A stretch of 64,000 nucleotides of DNA from Spirodela intermedia (taxonomy: Eukaryota; Streptophyta; Magnoliopsida; Alismatales; Araceae), in NCBI GenBank assembly GCA_902729315.2, contig LR746268.1, positions 5,315,501-5,379,500 on the forward strand. Direction: 5' to 3'. The notes under the pieces were generated by a model. That model was not told where the DNA came from, did not search any database, and saw only the letters and a list, made by a program, of their open reading frames with translations. Positions 21,791 to 34,505 of this stretch are shown one piece after another. Every line of letters starts with the position of its first letter. Within the stretch, counting starts at the first letter, position 1. The position numbers and the translations under genes are program-made.

Positions 21791-23629
21791 GGCTCCCTAA
21801 TCTATGGGCATGATAATTTTTTTGGAGCACCAAGTCTTTATCTGTTTCTGACAACAATTTTGGAAAGTGGGCTTCATCGATATCTAGGGTAAATGCAAAC
21901 TACTAGGTCGTATTAGTCTTGATCTCATTCATTTGGAAGGGCCCTTGTGAGAAATGGGTACCGAATGATTGGTAGGCAGCAGGCCTCTGTCATGTACCAT
22001 CTTACTTGAAATGGGTCGCATCATGGTAGTCGGTCTTAATCCGCTCTTAGCTTCACACCATGTATGAAGTTTCAATATTTAAATACCATAATTCAAGTAT
22101 TGGGCTGCTACATCTTTATTATTATTATTTTTCTCAAGTATCAGTTATTGCTTTCTATATATTCGAATCAGGTGCTCACAATGTCACTTGGGTGCACTTT
22201 ATTTTCGCATAGTGTGAGATATACGATTCTTTTGGATAACACATTATCATTAACTCCGTCTGCCATCTGTTCCTCTGGCTTCTGTCCTCTAACTTCTACA
22301 GTGCCTGGCATGGCGGGTTCGCCGCCACCCCCACCATCTGCTCCACCAGCATCGTCCTCAGCCTTGGATCTCTGGTGGGCCTCTCACTATCGACTATTCC
22401 GGCCTTCTCTATCTCCTTCTAAGCTAGTTCGTTGCGTCTAAAATTCCTTTCGTCAAGAGTCAACATCTGGGTTATGGCAGGCGCTGAATCCGATCAAGGA
22501 CCTGGTCTTCCTCACCTACTGCCGTATTCGAATGAGTCGGCCATCTCTGATGGGGAGTCAGCATTGCCGTCGCGGTAGCCAAAGAATTCTCCTCATCTGA
22601 GAATAGAAAATTCAGACCATTTCCTAAATCGGTGGACGACGAATTATCTTCGTCATGCAGGGTTGTGCCGTCGCGCGCGCGTCAACACCCGCCCTGTGCT
22701 TATTCTCTACGTAGAGGGTGTTATGCTTCCTCGATGTCCTACGGGCTTTCAGGCCGATCACATATGGCCTCCCCCATGCTCCATCATCCTGAGGCTCCGA
22801 CCAAACAGTTAACGAGGATTCTTTATCATTTATGTCTCGGGGGACCTTGGCGGCCGGAAGGTACAAATGGATTTGATAATGTTTTAGTTTGGATAAGGTT
22901 TCGCCATGAGTTTTCCCCGTGAGTTTTTAAGATATTTGAAGGTTTGGTGAGATGGATCCTGTTGAACGGTAAACGCGGATCGTCATTCTTAGACGGGGTC
23001 GACGAATTGAATTCCGCACCAATCCCCAGGATTACTGCAGCTAAATAATCCTTCTTATGAAAACCTTGGAGAGTAACCCAAATCCTAAGCTAAATGTACA
23101 TCTAATGTGCAGCGATTATTCTCGAGCTTAATCGCAATTGAAGGGCCCACATGACATCCTTTTCCGTGTTGCAATCTTGTGTACCATCTAATATCTTGTT
23201 TTGTCAGCTCCCATCAGCCATTAGCATTGATATCTAGTATCTATATTTCACTGAAATTTTTAATTAAAAATATATATATATATATATATATTACTTTTTT
23301 GGGTGGTCATCGTTATATCATCTTCAGTTACTTGGTAAGATAGTGACCGTTTCCTAACATTATATAGCTAATATCGCATCAACGGGTTCCTAGGAAGGAT
23401 CCCCCTTTATCGTTGGGCATTTTCGTTACTCTATCGTCTTCATCTTCTTCGTCCGGAGGTCGGGGTTCTGTTAGGTAGCGTTGTCAACCGGTGTCTGAGT
23501 CCACCGCCCTTCTTCCTACGACCGGGCAGGAGACGCCTATAAACCCCCTTGGAAAACTTCCCAAGAAAACATGCCGCTTCATTTCCTCTGCTAATTTACG
23601 CGGAGCCACCAGAGCCATGGCGGGGCGCC
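21791..23629 (+). repeat. Duplicated intergenic block A1, ending in a truncated GDSL 5' end
   Basis: Matches 41029 onward in unit B. The stretch from about 22,090 to 23,010 is almost base-for-base identical, including a CpG-rich part with a gcgcgcgcg run. The right part repeats the GDSL promoter: a TATA box TATAAA at 23538-23543 and the first 13 coding bases ATGGCGGGGCGCC at 23617-23629, where homology stops abruptly. A (TA)n run lies near 23,270-23,291. The block is followed by a second, complete promoter copy (A2). The open frame at 22064-22441 is conserved in B only because the DNA is. Confidence 0.85.
23538..23629 (+). pseudogene. Truncated GDSL promoter and start codon fragment
   Basis: Carries the TATA box, leader and ATGGCGGGGCGCC of the GDSL genes, then runs into unrelated sequence (atatagaggccc). 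The signal peptide and everything downstream are missing, so no esterase can be made. It is more diverged from unit B than the A2 promoter is. Confidence 0.85.
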
Positions 23630-24240
23630 ATATAGAGGCCCAAGGTAAGTTCATACAAGTTTGACATGTTCCGCATGTGACCAATCAGCTAAGTATTCGT
23701 AAGTTTGAAATAGAGTGATTTACTATTTCGATTCCGCATTATGAGTCTTATCAGTGTATATTTCACCTCACTATCATCATCCACATCGTTGATTTTCTAT
23801 TTTTTCCTTCTCTAACATTAAAAATCCTTCTTACTTGCCCTTGCCTCTCTTTTGAGTTCCTTTGATTTAAATCTATCAATTAATAGAATAGTAATTAATT
23901 AACATCTAATCCTCATTCTTTGTTGATCGACCTTATACTTACCATAGTAATTACCTATTTTAGTATTTTAATTTGATAAATTAAGGTTTTTTAAAAAAAT
24001 TATTAATTAATTTTGGAGCTTTTTAACAACCCTCGATTTCGTTTTATCACCACCCATGTTAGGACACCTTAAGATGAAATTAAAAGGAGGATTAGAGTGC
24101 CACCATCATTGGTAGAATCTAGGCCATCTCGCCCCCCTCTTAGAGGGCTTTTTTGGTTCTCTCTCTAGCAGTGGCTAACCAAAAGAAAAATGAAAAAAAT
24201 TAAAGCCCGATCAATGACATTCTCGTGCTCAAAATCATTG
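23630..24240. mobile_element. Retrotransposon-derived spacer between promoter copies A1 and A2
   Basis: About 23,780-24,050 resembles the right part of the Athila-like LTR at 59,280-60,179 (shared tccctctttt/ctctaac, gatttaaatctatcaat, cctattttagtattttaatttg, ccctcgattt...ttttatcac). About 24,050-24,240 resembles part of the solo LTR at 39,905-40,155 (caccttaagatga, agtggctaacc, aagaaaaatga). The order suggests a patchwork of LTR fragments. Confidence 0.6.
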
Positions 24241-25422
24241 TGGACAACAATTTGGAAAAGTGGGTTTCATCGAAATCTAGGGTAAATGTGGACTACTCGG
24301 TCGTAACAGTCTTGATCTCAGTCATTTGGAAGGGCCCTTGTGAGAAATGGGTACCGAATGATTGGTAGGCAACAGGTCTCTGTCATGGATCATCTTACTT
24401 TAAATGGTTGTCAGTCATCTTACTCTGGCAACAGCGCCCTTAGCTTCACGCCATATATGAAAATTCATTATTCTCAGCATCGGTCCCCACCAGCATCGTC
24501 CTCAGCCTTGGAGTCGTTCTCGCTGTCGGCACCAGCATTTGTTCCTCTTTTCATATCTGTATGTCTGCGACGGCAAGTTCCGAGCTTGGTTTGATCATAA
24601 TCCTGGGATAAATGCGACCAAACAGGCAACGAGGATTCTTTATCTCATTGACAATTCGAGGGACCTTGGTGGCCGGAAGGAACAAACGGGTTTTCGTAAG
24701 GTTTGGGATAAGGTTTCGCCATGAGTTTCCCCCGTGAGTTTTTGAGATATTTCAAGGTTTGGTGAGATGGATTCTGTTGAACGGTAAACGCGGATCGTCA
24801 TCTTAGACGGGGTCGACGAATTGAATTCCTCACCAATCCCCAGGATTACTGCAGCTAAATAATCCTTCTTATGAAAACCTTGGAGAGTAACCCATATTCT
24901 AAGCTAAATGTACATCTAATGTGCAGCGATTATTCTCGAGCTTAATCGCAATTGACGGGCCCACATGACATCCTTTTACGTGTTGCAAGCTTGTGTACCA
25001 TCTTACATCCATCTAATATCTCGTTGTGTCAGCTGCCATCAACCATTAGCATTGATAGTATCTCGATTTCACTGAATATATATATATCTATATGTTACGT
25101 TTTTGGGTGGTCATCGTTATATCATCTTCAGTTATTTGGTAAGATAGTGACCGTTTCCTAATATCATATTAGCTCATATCGCATTAATGGATTCCTAAGA
25201 AGGTTCCCCATTTATCGTTGGACATGGTCGTGACTCTATCATCTTTATCTTCTTCGTCCGGAAGTCAGGGCTTGGTTAGGTAGCGTTGTTGACCGGTGTC
25301 TGAGTCCACCACTCGTCTTCCAACGACCGGGCAGGAGACGCCTATAAACCCTTTTGGAAAACTTCCCAAGAACACATGCCGCCTTCATTTCCTCTGCAAA
25401 TTTACGCGGAGCCACCAGAGGC
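24241..25422 (+). repeat. Second copy of the GDSL upstream block (A2)
   Basis: Repeats parts of A1 (for example gaaatgggtaccgaatgattgg, near 24,342) and of the GDSL promoter. Near the gene it is closer to unit B than A1 is: shared aagtcagggcttg, the ccttttggaaaac leader and gaacacatgccgcc. It is the functional upstream region of GDSL gene A. Internal deletions remove most of the CpG-rich segment seen in A1. Confidence 0.8.
25343..25348 (+). promoter_or_regulatory. TATA box of GDSL gene A
   Basis: TATAAA in gcctataaaccc, 75 bases before the ATG. It is conserved at 23538 and 42824 in the two other copies of this promoter. Confidence 0.75.
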
Positions 25423-26966
25423 ATGGCGGGGCGCCTGATCCTCTGGCTGCTCTCACTTGCGCAACCTTTACACCTAGATTTCTTTGCCCCCCCACTCGGC
25501 GGAGCAGGCGGGCCTTCCACCATTGCCAACAGCTGCGCCATCACCTCGATTTACAGCCTCGGGGACTCCATTGCCGACACCGGCAACTTACTTTATCTCG
25601 CCCAGGAAGGAGGGCGCTCGCCGTCGACCTCCCTTCCCTACGGCGAGACCCTCCAGAAGGCCACCGGCCGATCCTCAGACGGCTACCTAATGATCGACTA
25701 CATCGGTAATGGCAGATAAATTTTCTCTGTAACGAGCGGTTCATTCTGTCATCATCTGTGTGTTCAAGAATCCAAAGTCAACTCCCCGTCCCTCACCCCC
25801 CCACCTTTCCGACAGCCGCTGCGTTTGATCTTCCCAACGTGCCACCGTACATGGATAAATCGGCCAACTTTGACTATGGAGTCAACTTCGCTGTCGGCGG
25901 AGCTACTGCACTCAATCAGTCTTTCTTCCTCAAAAGGGGTATCTCGCTACCAGTAACGTCTTACTCACTCGAGCTGCAGCTCCAATGGTTCAATGCCCAC
26001 ATCAACCATATCTGCCTCTCCAAGGAAGGTCCTGCCCTCCCCACATTTCCCCCTAATCGTATCATCTCTTGGATCATAGGATTTATTTCTGACATCCGTT
26101 TATGAACTATAGACTGTTCAAATAAGTTCCGAAAGGCGCTCTTTCTAGTGGGCGAGATTGGGGGGAACGACTACAGCAATTCCTTCCGGGCAGGCAAGTC
26201 CATGGAAGAGGTGAAGACTTATGTGCCACAAGTGGTGGGAACCATCATAGCTACTGCTAAGGTACTGAAAGTTTTGTCATATGAGCGATTAATTAACCTC
26301 AGATATTATAAACTCAGTAGGTTAATGACGTTTACAGGCATTAATCAACGTCGGCGCCCGTCGATTAGTGGTGCCGGGGAATTTTCCGATCGGCTGCATG
26401 CCGATCTACCTCACTCTCTTCAAAGGCCGCGGCTTGGTCCCTGATGAGAGGGGCTGTCTGAAGAGCCTCAATAGCTTCGCTGAATACCACAATGAGTACC
26501 TGCAGAAGGCCATCCGGGATCTGAAGAAGACTCACCCTGACATCACCATAAGCTACGGAGATTACTATAATCCGTACTTAACATTGATTGACAAGGCTCA
26601 TGATTATGGTAAATCTAACAGCCCCATATCATATCTATGAATCATGTTACAAACATGCATGACATCTGAATGGTGTGGTATTTTTCATGACCAGGGTTCG
26701 AGAAAAATTCTCTTCTCAAGGCTTGTTGCGGAAGCGGGGGAGACTACAACTTTGACTTGAAAAACAAGTGTGGGAACCCTGGAGTTCAAGTGTGCGTTGA
26801 TCCAAGCCGGTTCATCAGCTGGGATGGGATTCACTTGACACAGGAGGCTTACAAAAACATGGGAAATATGCTGATTTCGGAGTTCAAAAAGGAATGGAAG
26901 TGCAGAAAGCAGGCCGAAATAAATTATGCTCGAATGGTCCGTGCTGGCATCCAGGAACTACGCTGA
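25423..26966 (+). CDS. GDSL esterase/lipase, copy A
   Basis: A secreted SGNH-type hydrolase that cleaves ester bonds in lipids or cell-wall and cuticular esters; the real substrate is unknown. Five exons, 25423-25705, 25816-26028, 26113-26261, 26338-26608 and 26695-26966, total 396 codons including stop. All junctions are GT-AG and in phase. The N-terminus MAGRLILWLLSLAQ looks like a signal peptide. Block I is LGDSIADTGN with nucleophile Ser49, block II GVNFA (116-120), block III GGND with Asn184, and block V DGIHLT with Asp349 and His352. All catalytic residues are present, and the length is normal for the plant family. It lies downstream of the phosphate carrier on the same strand and is one of a tandem pair with 42904-44449. 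Relative to copy B it has replacements next to the active-site blocks. Confidence 0.94.
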
Positions 26967-27843
26967 GGAGAAAATTATAACATCTGCTCAACTCCAATGT
27001 ATGGATTTAACATCAATAATATATGTGCATAATTACCTTCTAAATTGACGCTCCCTAAAAAAAAGGAGGGACCTTAAATTTATCATAAATGGTTGTAAAC
27101 ATCAGTAATTTATGTACATAGCTAACATCATGAATATAATAGTGTTGACTAAGCTCTAGAGAGCAAGCATGTATAAACTTTGATCGACACCAACTCGTGG
27201 CATAAAAAAAATAATTTCTAACTTTGGTTCATCAAGCACTGTACATTAAATGCTATTTTTGTAGACTTGACCAGATCTTGCATGTTTATGAGCAGAACTA
27301 TCAAATGAGAATTAAACATAGCTGCAAAAAAGAGAGGAAATACAGCCATAGTTAATAGGAAAATACCAAGAAACGTTCCATAAATTTGATGGATGCTTAC
27401 CCAAATTTCATCAGGTTTTTTTAACATTTCAGTGAAACCAAATTAATTCTACTTTTCACCTAAAGGTATACTAATATAATTGTTAAATACCAAATATAAA
27501 ACCGTACCAAGAGGATAGAGGTCTATATCTTTGCTTTTGCTTCACTACCAAAACATTTGATAGACGCTTATTGTTATTTTCAATATCCTGCACTTAATTA
27601 GACAATAAAGCTCTTTAACATTGAGTTATGGATTGGCTAATTATGATTTTGAAGATTTTTAGACATTCATATGAAATCGAGAGATTGATAATATGTGATG
27701 TAAAATTATTAGAAATTGATATATTAGATTAGATAAAGAGTATAAATTATGTCAACAGAGAATTAAGGTTTAAATCGTAAGAAATATCTCATTATATTTT
27801 ATATTCTTGGCATAGATATAACTATCAGATCATATGAGTGTTC
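26967..27843. other. Spacer between GDSL gene A and old retrotransposon
   Basis: AT-rich. It aligns with 44450-45390 in unit B (shared tcataaatggttgtaaacatc, caccaactcgtggcat, gacttgaccagatcttgcat) at clearly lower identity than the GDSL exons. No gene seen. Confidence 0.6.
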
Positions 27844-29035
27844 TGATGATGACAAATAATTATAAGGATCAATTACGAAGATAAAATATCATGATCAAAT
27901 TTAATTCAGTATAATGTGCTAAATGTTCTTGTGATAATTATTTTGTACATACTTCATATTAGTTACTGAATTTATCTATTTGCTTAATTTCATCCTATGA
28001 AATTATCATGTTACATATTACTGTAGAAAATTTCAATATTTACAAAGCATGCCATAATAAGAAGGTAATGATAAGTACATCAGAATTAATGAGACGACAA
28101 GAAGTAAATTATGAATATGAAAGTTTACTCAGTCGAATATGATTTTCTAGATATTAAATAATATATTTTAAAAAATAATTTTAGATATCTTGAATCATTA
28201 AAATCATAATTACAAATATGAAGAACATGATATCAAATCAGATTTCTAGAAATATAGTAACTTTCCTATAGATAAATTAGAGCTGAATGCCTATCTTTAA
28301 CCCCTCTACAACCTCACGAGGTTTATCTAGTTTTTTATGAAGAAAAAATTGAAGAAATCAAAATGCATCAAGACACTAAATTGAGGAACATTACTCAAAC
28401 ATTTGACTATCAATCTCCACTAGTTCAAAGGAGAAATGTCTTCCATCTTTAGCCATCATCCTTATGAGAAGAGGATAATAAATATTAGGTCTTAATCATC
28501 ATCCTCTTCATCAATATTCTGAATGCACTTGAAATCAATATTATCTTCCAAAAATCATCCCACTGTGAAATCTTTATAATTTGCAGTAGGGTAAACGTGA
28601 TACCAACTTATTTATTACAAGTGGGAGATGTTCTTATTGACAGTAGTGGTCTCCAAGAGCCATGAATCTTGAAAGAAATTTAGGGTGAAATTTCGTGAGA
28701 GCTGATCCTTGTAATAGGTGGTGTGGTACCCTAGAGCCATAAATCTAGAAGGGAGATTCTAGGTGAATCTCCAAGGAAATTGAGCCTATTAATCAGTGAG
28801 TGTGGTTGAAAATTACAAGTAATAGAACCTAAGAACAATTTTATTATTGGAGAGTGGACATGGATAGTTGGCTGAACCACTATAAAAACATATTGTGTTC
28901 TAAGTAATGTGAAAAATTCACATATCTATCGTCCTATGGAAAGTGTAAGAGAATTTATATAGGAATGAAATAGTAAAATAGTAGATCAATTCAACCCCTC
29001 CTCTTCTTGATCTTAATGGAAGCCAAAACCCGAAA
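27844..29035 (+). repeat. Probable 5' LTR of Sirevirus-like element, unit A
   Basis: Starts at TGATGATGACAAA and ends before the primer-site remnant. It shares blocks such as cctatgaaattatcatgttac, aatgataagtacat, atgcctatctttaacccctct and gtgggagatgttcttattga with 33,465-34,505. The exact left end is uncertain because the equivalent start of the right LTR is not preserved. Confidence 0.6.
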
Positions 29036-32000
29036 AATGGTATCACAATTTACCTCTATACATAATATATTTTTTTCTCTGAGTAGATCCAATGGCCAGC
29101 AGATCAAAAGTTATAACATATATTTGAGCTTAATCTGCATACCACTATTACTCAATAGGTTGAAATATGTTGTGGAAGAATCAAATGGAGAGTTTCATCC
29201 AAGGATTAGATTATCAGTTATGAGAAATCATCCTAAATGGAACATTAGAAGTAAATAAGGATGCACCTATAGAACAGAAAAAGAAATTCATTCCATAAAT
29301 ATTAGAGTTAAAAATGATTTGGTTAGAGTGTTAGATACAAAAGAACTTAATAGGGTATTGACTTGTGAATCTAGAAAAGAAATTTGGGATAGAGTACATG
29401 TTACTCATGAAGTTGAGATAGAAAAATGTAGTAAAAAGGTTGTAGAGTTAGAGTCAAAAGAGATAACATATAACTCTATAGAAATTGTTAATGAGAGGGA
29501 TATGAAGAAAGGCATGCTTCATTACCACCAAATTAGAGACAAATGACTTACATGGTGAAGAAATTCAAGATATATATTTTTTTGAAATGTCTTCTGAATC
29601 TTATACTAATCTTAAAAATCAGAAGGCAAGTCATGAAAAATCTAGAAAATAAATCATAGAGGTGAAGGAACAAATGAAAATCATGTATGAAAAATTAGAC
29701 ACAAATCATAAATACATGAATTTTCAGAAATGTAAAATAGAATGGTTGTCTAATGAAAATAGTCAGTTGAAGTTAGAGCTAGAAAACCTTAAGAAGATAC
29801 ATATGTTGAAAAGATTGAAAGTAGAGAGAAAATAGTAGAAAGAGGAAAAGTAAATTTTGGAGAATTATTTTCTGAAACTTGATGACAGCCAATGAAAATT
29901 AGAAGAGTTGATAGGAACTCAACATAGATATGTGAATAAAAGAGGAATAGGATGTGCTAAACAACCTAGATAAATGAAAGCTGAAAAATAGGTCAAATTT
30001 ACTCATCATATTCTGTTGTGCAAAAATAATGAAATGAGTAAAAATATTCCTATTTGTTCATGTCTAGTTCGGAAGCACATAAACTCTAGAGGATTAATGT
30101 CAAATACTGCTAAATTTGTTGTAGGGAAACAAATAAGTTTTTTTAGCTAAGGTTTAAGAGAATGTAAATAAGTCTTAAGACCAGCTACACAATGATTTAA
30201 AAGAAAAAAGTATGGAGAAAACACAAGGATTCTAAGGAGACCAAGATTTACACAAATATGGATCTCTAAGAAAATAGTTAGAGATCTGTCAAGAAGACAA
30301 AAGTTCATAGGAGAGAATAAAATATATCCAAATCAGAAAACTTGGCAAGTTTGGGTTCCTAAACTAGTTCTAGAAATGTTTAGGAATCTAAATTCAGAAT
30401 ATATTTGAATCCCTATTCTGAACTAAAATCTTATTTATTTTAGGGATCTCTCGAGTGTAAAAAAATACCATTATACCTTGAGAATGAAAGCTCGAGGTAC
30501 ATGACTAGAGAGAGAAGGTTGTTTGCCTCATTTATTAGAAAAGGAGGTGAAGCAGCATATAATGGAAATAAAATGAAGAATAAAAATAATATATATAAAT
30601 ATAAAAATACTATGAAACTTTATTGTTGCCATGTCTTGAACATAGAAAGTAATATTGTGATTATCACTACTTTATGAGAAAGTCCATGTCCCTTATCTTC
30701 AAGATCTATTGAAATCAAATATATTTTTGTCCTGTAGATGATTTCAAATATTTAGAGAGGATATGACATATATAAATACTTTGATTGTGATATACGTCTT
30801 AGAAGCAAACTAGTATGAAAATCACACAAACTAAATGACATGATCAAACCTAGTCACTTCTAAACTTATTACAAGGACATTTTTCAAACAAAATCAGGAG
30901 ACCTAAATGGAAAAGGATATGGGTTTATGATCATAGTGAATTTTTTTAAAAAAATAAAATATTCAGAATCTTTGTGAGGACTAAGGAATTAGTCATATTT
31001 TGTTGAGCGAAAAACATAAGACATATCTATTGGATGTTTCTATGATACTATTTAGAGTTACAATGACAAAAACTTTAATCATTGAGGAAATAATAGCTAT
31101 CAAACTTGTTGAAGGAAATCAAAAAGGTCTCTATTGAGGAAAAAGAACTACTGGAGACTAAACTTCAGAAAGTTTCAATCAATGATCTTACATGACTTCC
31201 TAAATTAGAGAAAAATCTTGAGAAGTATGAGATGATGAATTAGACTTTATGGAAGCTAAGAAAGGAACACATACATGATCTATATTGAAATATACAGAAA
31301 ACTTGAGCATATTGAAATTAGAAATTCAGTTAAAGGACATTGAAGAAAAAAACTCTTCTCCTGTTCTACGAATCTACGACTCTCTTTACTAAGCGAGACT
31401 CTCCATCCGTATTTGCATCCATATCCCGCCCATTTTCTGATTGAAATATGAAAAATTAGACTGAATACATGATTGAGAATTAAATCCATCTTGAGAAAAG
31501 GAAGGTTTGAAGACTATCATCCAAAGATCTGAAATGTCTAACATAAGAGCTAAAGATGTTCAAGAATGAATTAAAACTAAAATATAATATTTTAGATATA
31601 ATATATGATCTAGTGGACAGATTGAGATGTAATCACGAATTTAATCAGCCTATATAATCTATAGAAGTATTATCTCATATCAAACAGATATGTAGACAAT
31701 ATTTCTTGATAGTGAAATCAGAAAAGAAGTATATGTGAGTTAATCACCTAGTTTTAAACTTATAATATCTTCATCATGTCTTAAAATTATCTAAACTTAA
31801 GTTTTGAGAGCTTCGCATGAAAGATTGACATCTATATTATTAGAAGATAGATCTAATGGAGTTAGTATTGTACTACTCTATTGATAAAAAATGGTAAACA
31901 TATACTTGTGGCTCAAATATATGAAGATGATTTATAGTTTTTTCAAAATCTTAAGATGAAAATTCATGTACTAAATTTTTGGAAGATGATAAATAATTTC

Positions 32001-33464
32001 AAAATGAGTATGCTAAGTAAACTTAGCTATTTCTAAAGATCACAAATGAACTATCAGAAAAACATAATCATTCAAGAAGATAGAAAAGAAAATTCTTGTA
32101 AACAGCATGATCAAAATTGATCTTGATGACAATAGAAGTTTATACATTAGCAAACATATAGATGCATGGAAGGATTTCTTTTGTATACAACCTTTAGTGA
32201 CGTTGTCATAATGTTCAATGTGTACGCATGTACTAGAGTCCAAGATGGCTGAAGGAATCAAACTTGACTGCCATAAAAGAATTTTTCATATATTCAATAC
32301 ATACATGATTTAGGAATTTTGTTTCCTAAACAAGTATCACTTAATTTATTGGAAGTATAGATTTAAAGAAAAAAAGAGAGCTACTAGTGGCTAAATCTTA
32401 AGATGATGTTTAATTTCATTGGCATAAAACAAATCAACTATAGTTGTTTAGTTAACAGCTAAAGTCACAAATTATAGATTGTGTTACTCATGTGTCATGA
32501 GTCAAATCTCAGTTCAAGGATTATGAGAATAATTCAGAAAATATTTCCATTGTATGTGACAACATAAGTGGTAAAAATTTAACAAAAAATCCAACACTCA
32601 TTTTAGAACTGAATATATGCATTTTTGACATCATTTTAATTGAATTATTTTTAGTACAGATGGTATTATTTGAAAATTATTTTCAATAACTTTCAATTGG
32701 ACTATCTCTTTACTATACCTTTGAGTACAAAAAGATTTACAATTTTTTGAAGAGAAATTGGAATGAACATTGAGTGGTATGTAAGATAAATTAAGTAAAC
32801 ATGGACCAAATTCTAAATCTATATAACCTTTAAAACTCAGTTTGCATCATATCAAAAATATTAATGGGATATAATTTATGCATGCTTGATGAATGAATTT
32901 GGATGACACCAAAAATCTGATGAAAGATTGAATGACAATCATAATTTTTTCTGGTAATTACAACTATCACTCTCTTCATACAATGTGTATTCATGAGTGA
33001 TTAAAATTGTAATGTAACTGCTCGATGGGATTATACTTTCTCATTGCTCAGAAAGTCATATTCATGAGACATTGAAAGTCATAAAATTGAAACTATTTTT
33101 TGTTTAGAAATCAATCTGAAATCAATTGAAGTTCTTGCATCTTTGTGACTATTTTCTAAATCAAAATCATGAAACGATTGATGAATGAAATTAATGATGA
33201 TCTGCTAAATTATTTTTGAAATATATGAACCAAGTTAAGTTGTTAGAAAACTTAAATCTAAAACTATTTATGCTCGGAAATCAGTCAGAAATTTGTTGAA
33301 ACTTTCAATTATTTATGACTATTTTCTAGATTAAATTTATCAAATGTGGTAATTTTGGTTGGTGATTGAAAAATGAATCAATTGTAAATCACATGATCTG
33401 TGATAAATTTTTAAGATGAGAAAATAAGAAACCACAAAACTAGGAAAATAGAGTGATAGGAAGG

Positions 33465-34505
33465 AGTACATATTTATGCTGAATTTATATATTTGCTTGA
33501 TTTCATCCTATGAAATTATCATGTTACATATTATTGTAAATAGTGTCAATATTTACATGGTATGTCATAGTGAGAAAGTAATGATAAGTACATTAGGATC
33601 AATGAGACAACAAGAAATAAATTTTAAGCATGAAAACTTAGTCGAATATGATTTTTAGATATTAAATAATATATTTTGAAAATCATTTTAGATATCTTGA
33701 ATCACTAAAATCATGGTTATAAATATTGAGATCATGAACCAAGATATTTACTTGATTATCATATTTTATCTGAGGTGATTAGAATAAGATTTGATTACTC
33801 AATCACTCTCTTATCAATATATATGTTCTTTGCCTTGTTTTCATGATGGCGGATTCTTACATAATAGCAAATATTTATCAGTGTTTGATTATATCAATAT
33901 AATTTGGATATTTATAATGTAATTTCAAAAAAACATGTATTAGTTTCTCTTAGGATATGTGAACTTATAAAAGACATGTCACATTGGTTTTCTTGCTGTT
34001 TGAATTTCTATCATTTCTAGAAACATTATTATTGTGAGATAATAGAAAACATACATGCGGAGACATCGAATTAGATTTCTCTGTAAATACAACTTTCCGA
34101 TTACTAAATTAGAGTTGAATGTCTATCTTCAACCCCTCTACAACCTCAAGAGGTTTATCTAATTTTTTCTGTAAAAAAGTATGAGGAAATTGTGAGATGT
34201 TTGTTGGCTGGTCAATCTTCATCAAGGCACCAAGTTGAGGAATATTACTCAAGTATTCAGCAACCAATCTCAATCAATTCAAAAGAGCAATGTCTTCCAT
34301 CTTCATTCTATATTTACAAGAAGAGGACAACAAATATCAGGCCTTGGTCATCATTCTCTTCATTGATATTTTGGACACACTTCAAAGTCAAAATTATCTT
34401 TCGAAAATCATCCTACAATGAAATATTTATTATTAGTGGAATAAGTGTGATACCAAATGCTTATTTATCACTAGTGGGAGATGTTCTTATTGAAAACAAT
34501 GTGTC
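33465..34505 (+). repeat. Probable 3' LTR of Sirevirus-like element, unit A
   Basis: Shares the same ordered blocks as the left LTR but lacks its first part and its last 400 or so bases. It is either truncated or ends near 34,505. Divergence from the left copy is high, so the element is old. Confidence 0.55.

Larger units (their letters stand above)
27844..34505 (+). mobile_element. Degenerate Sirevirus-like Copia element, unit A
   Basis: Two related terminal stretches (27,844-29,035 and about 33,465-34,505) bracket degenerate coding sequence, as expected for LTRs. After the left one comes aaTGGTATCAcaatt at 29,036-29,050; the unit B equivalent is CCCAACA|AGTGGCATCA, the LTR-end plus primer-site arrangement typical of Sireviruses. 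A gag-like segment follows (VLDTKELNRVLTCESRKEIWDRVHVTHEVEIEK, an UBN2-type pattern, 29,319-29,546). Then come coiled-coil-like text, WQVWVPK near 30,345 and a protease relic (YLENESSRYMTRERR, compare YLDSGCSRHMTGD) near 30,475. Everything is full of stops. The same element, at the same place relative to the GDSL gene, exists in unit B, so it predates the duplication. Confidence 0.7.

Noticed and set aside
22064-22441. 125-aa open frame nearly identical at 41302-41679
   Set aside because: The conservation reflects near-identity of the whole DNA block, including non-coding flanks. The protein is low-complexity and starts in AT-rich 3' flank.
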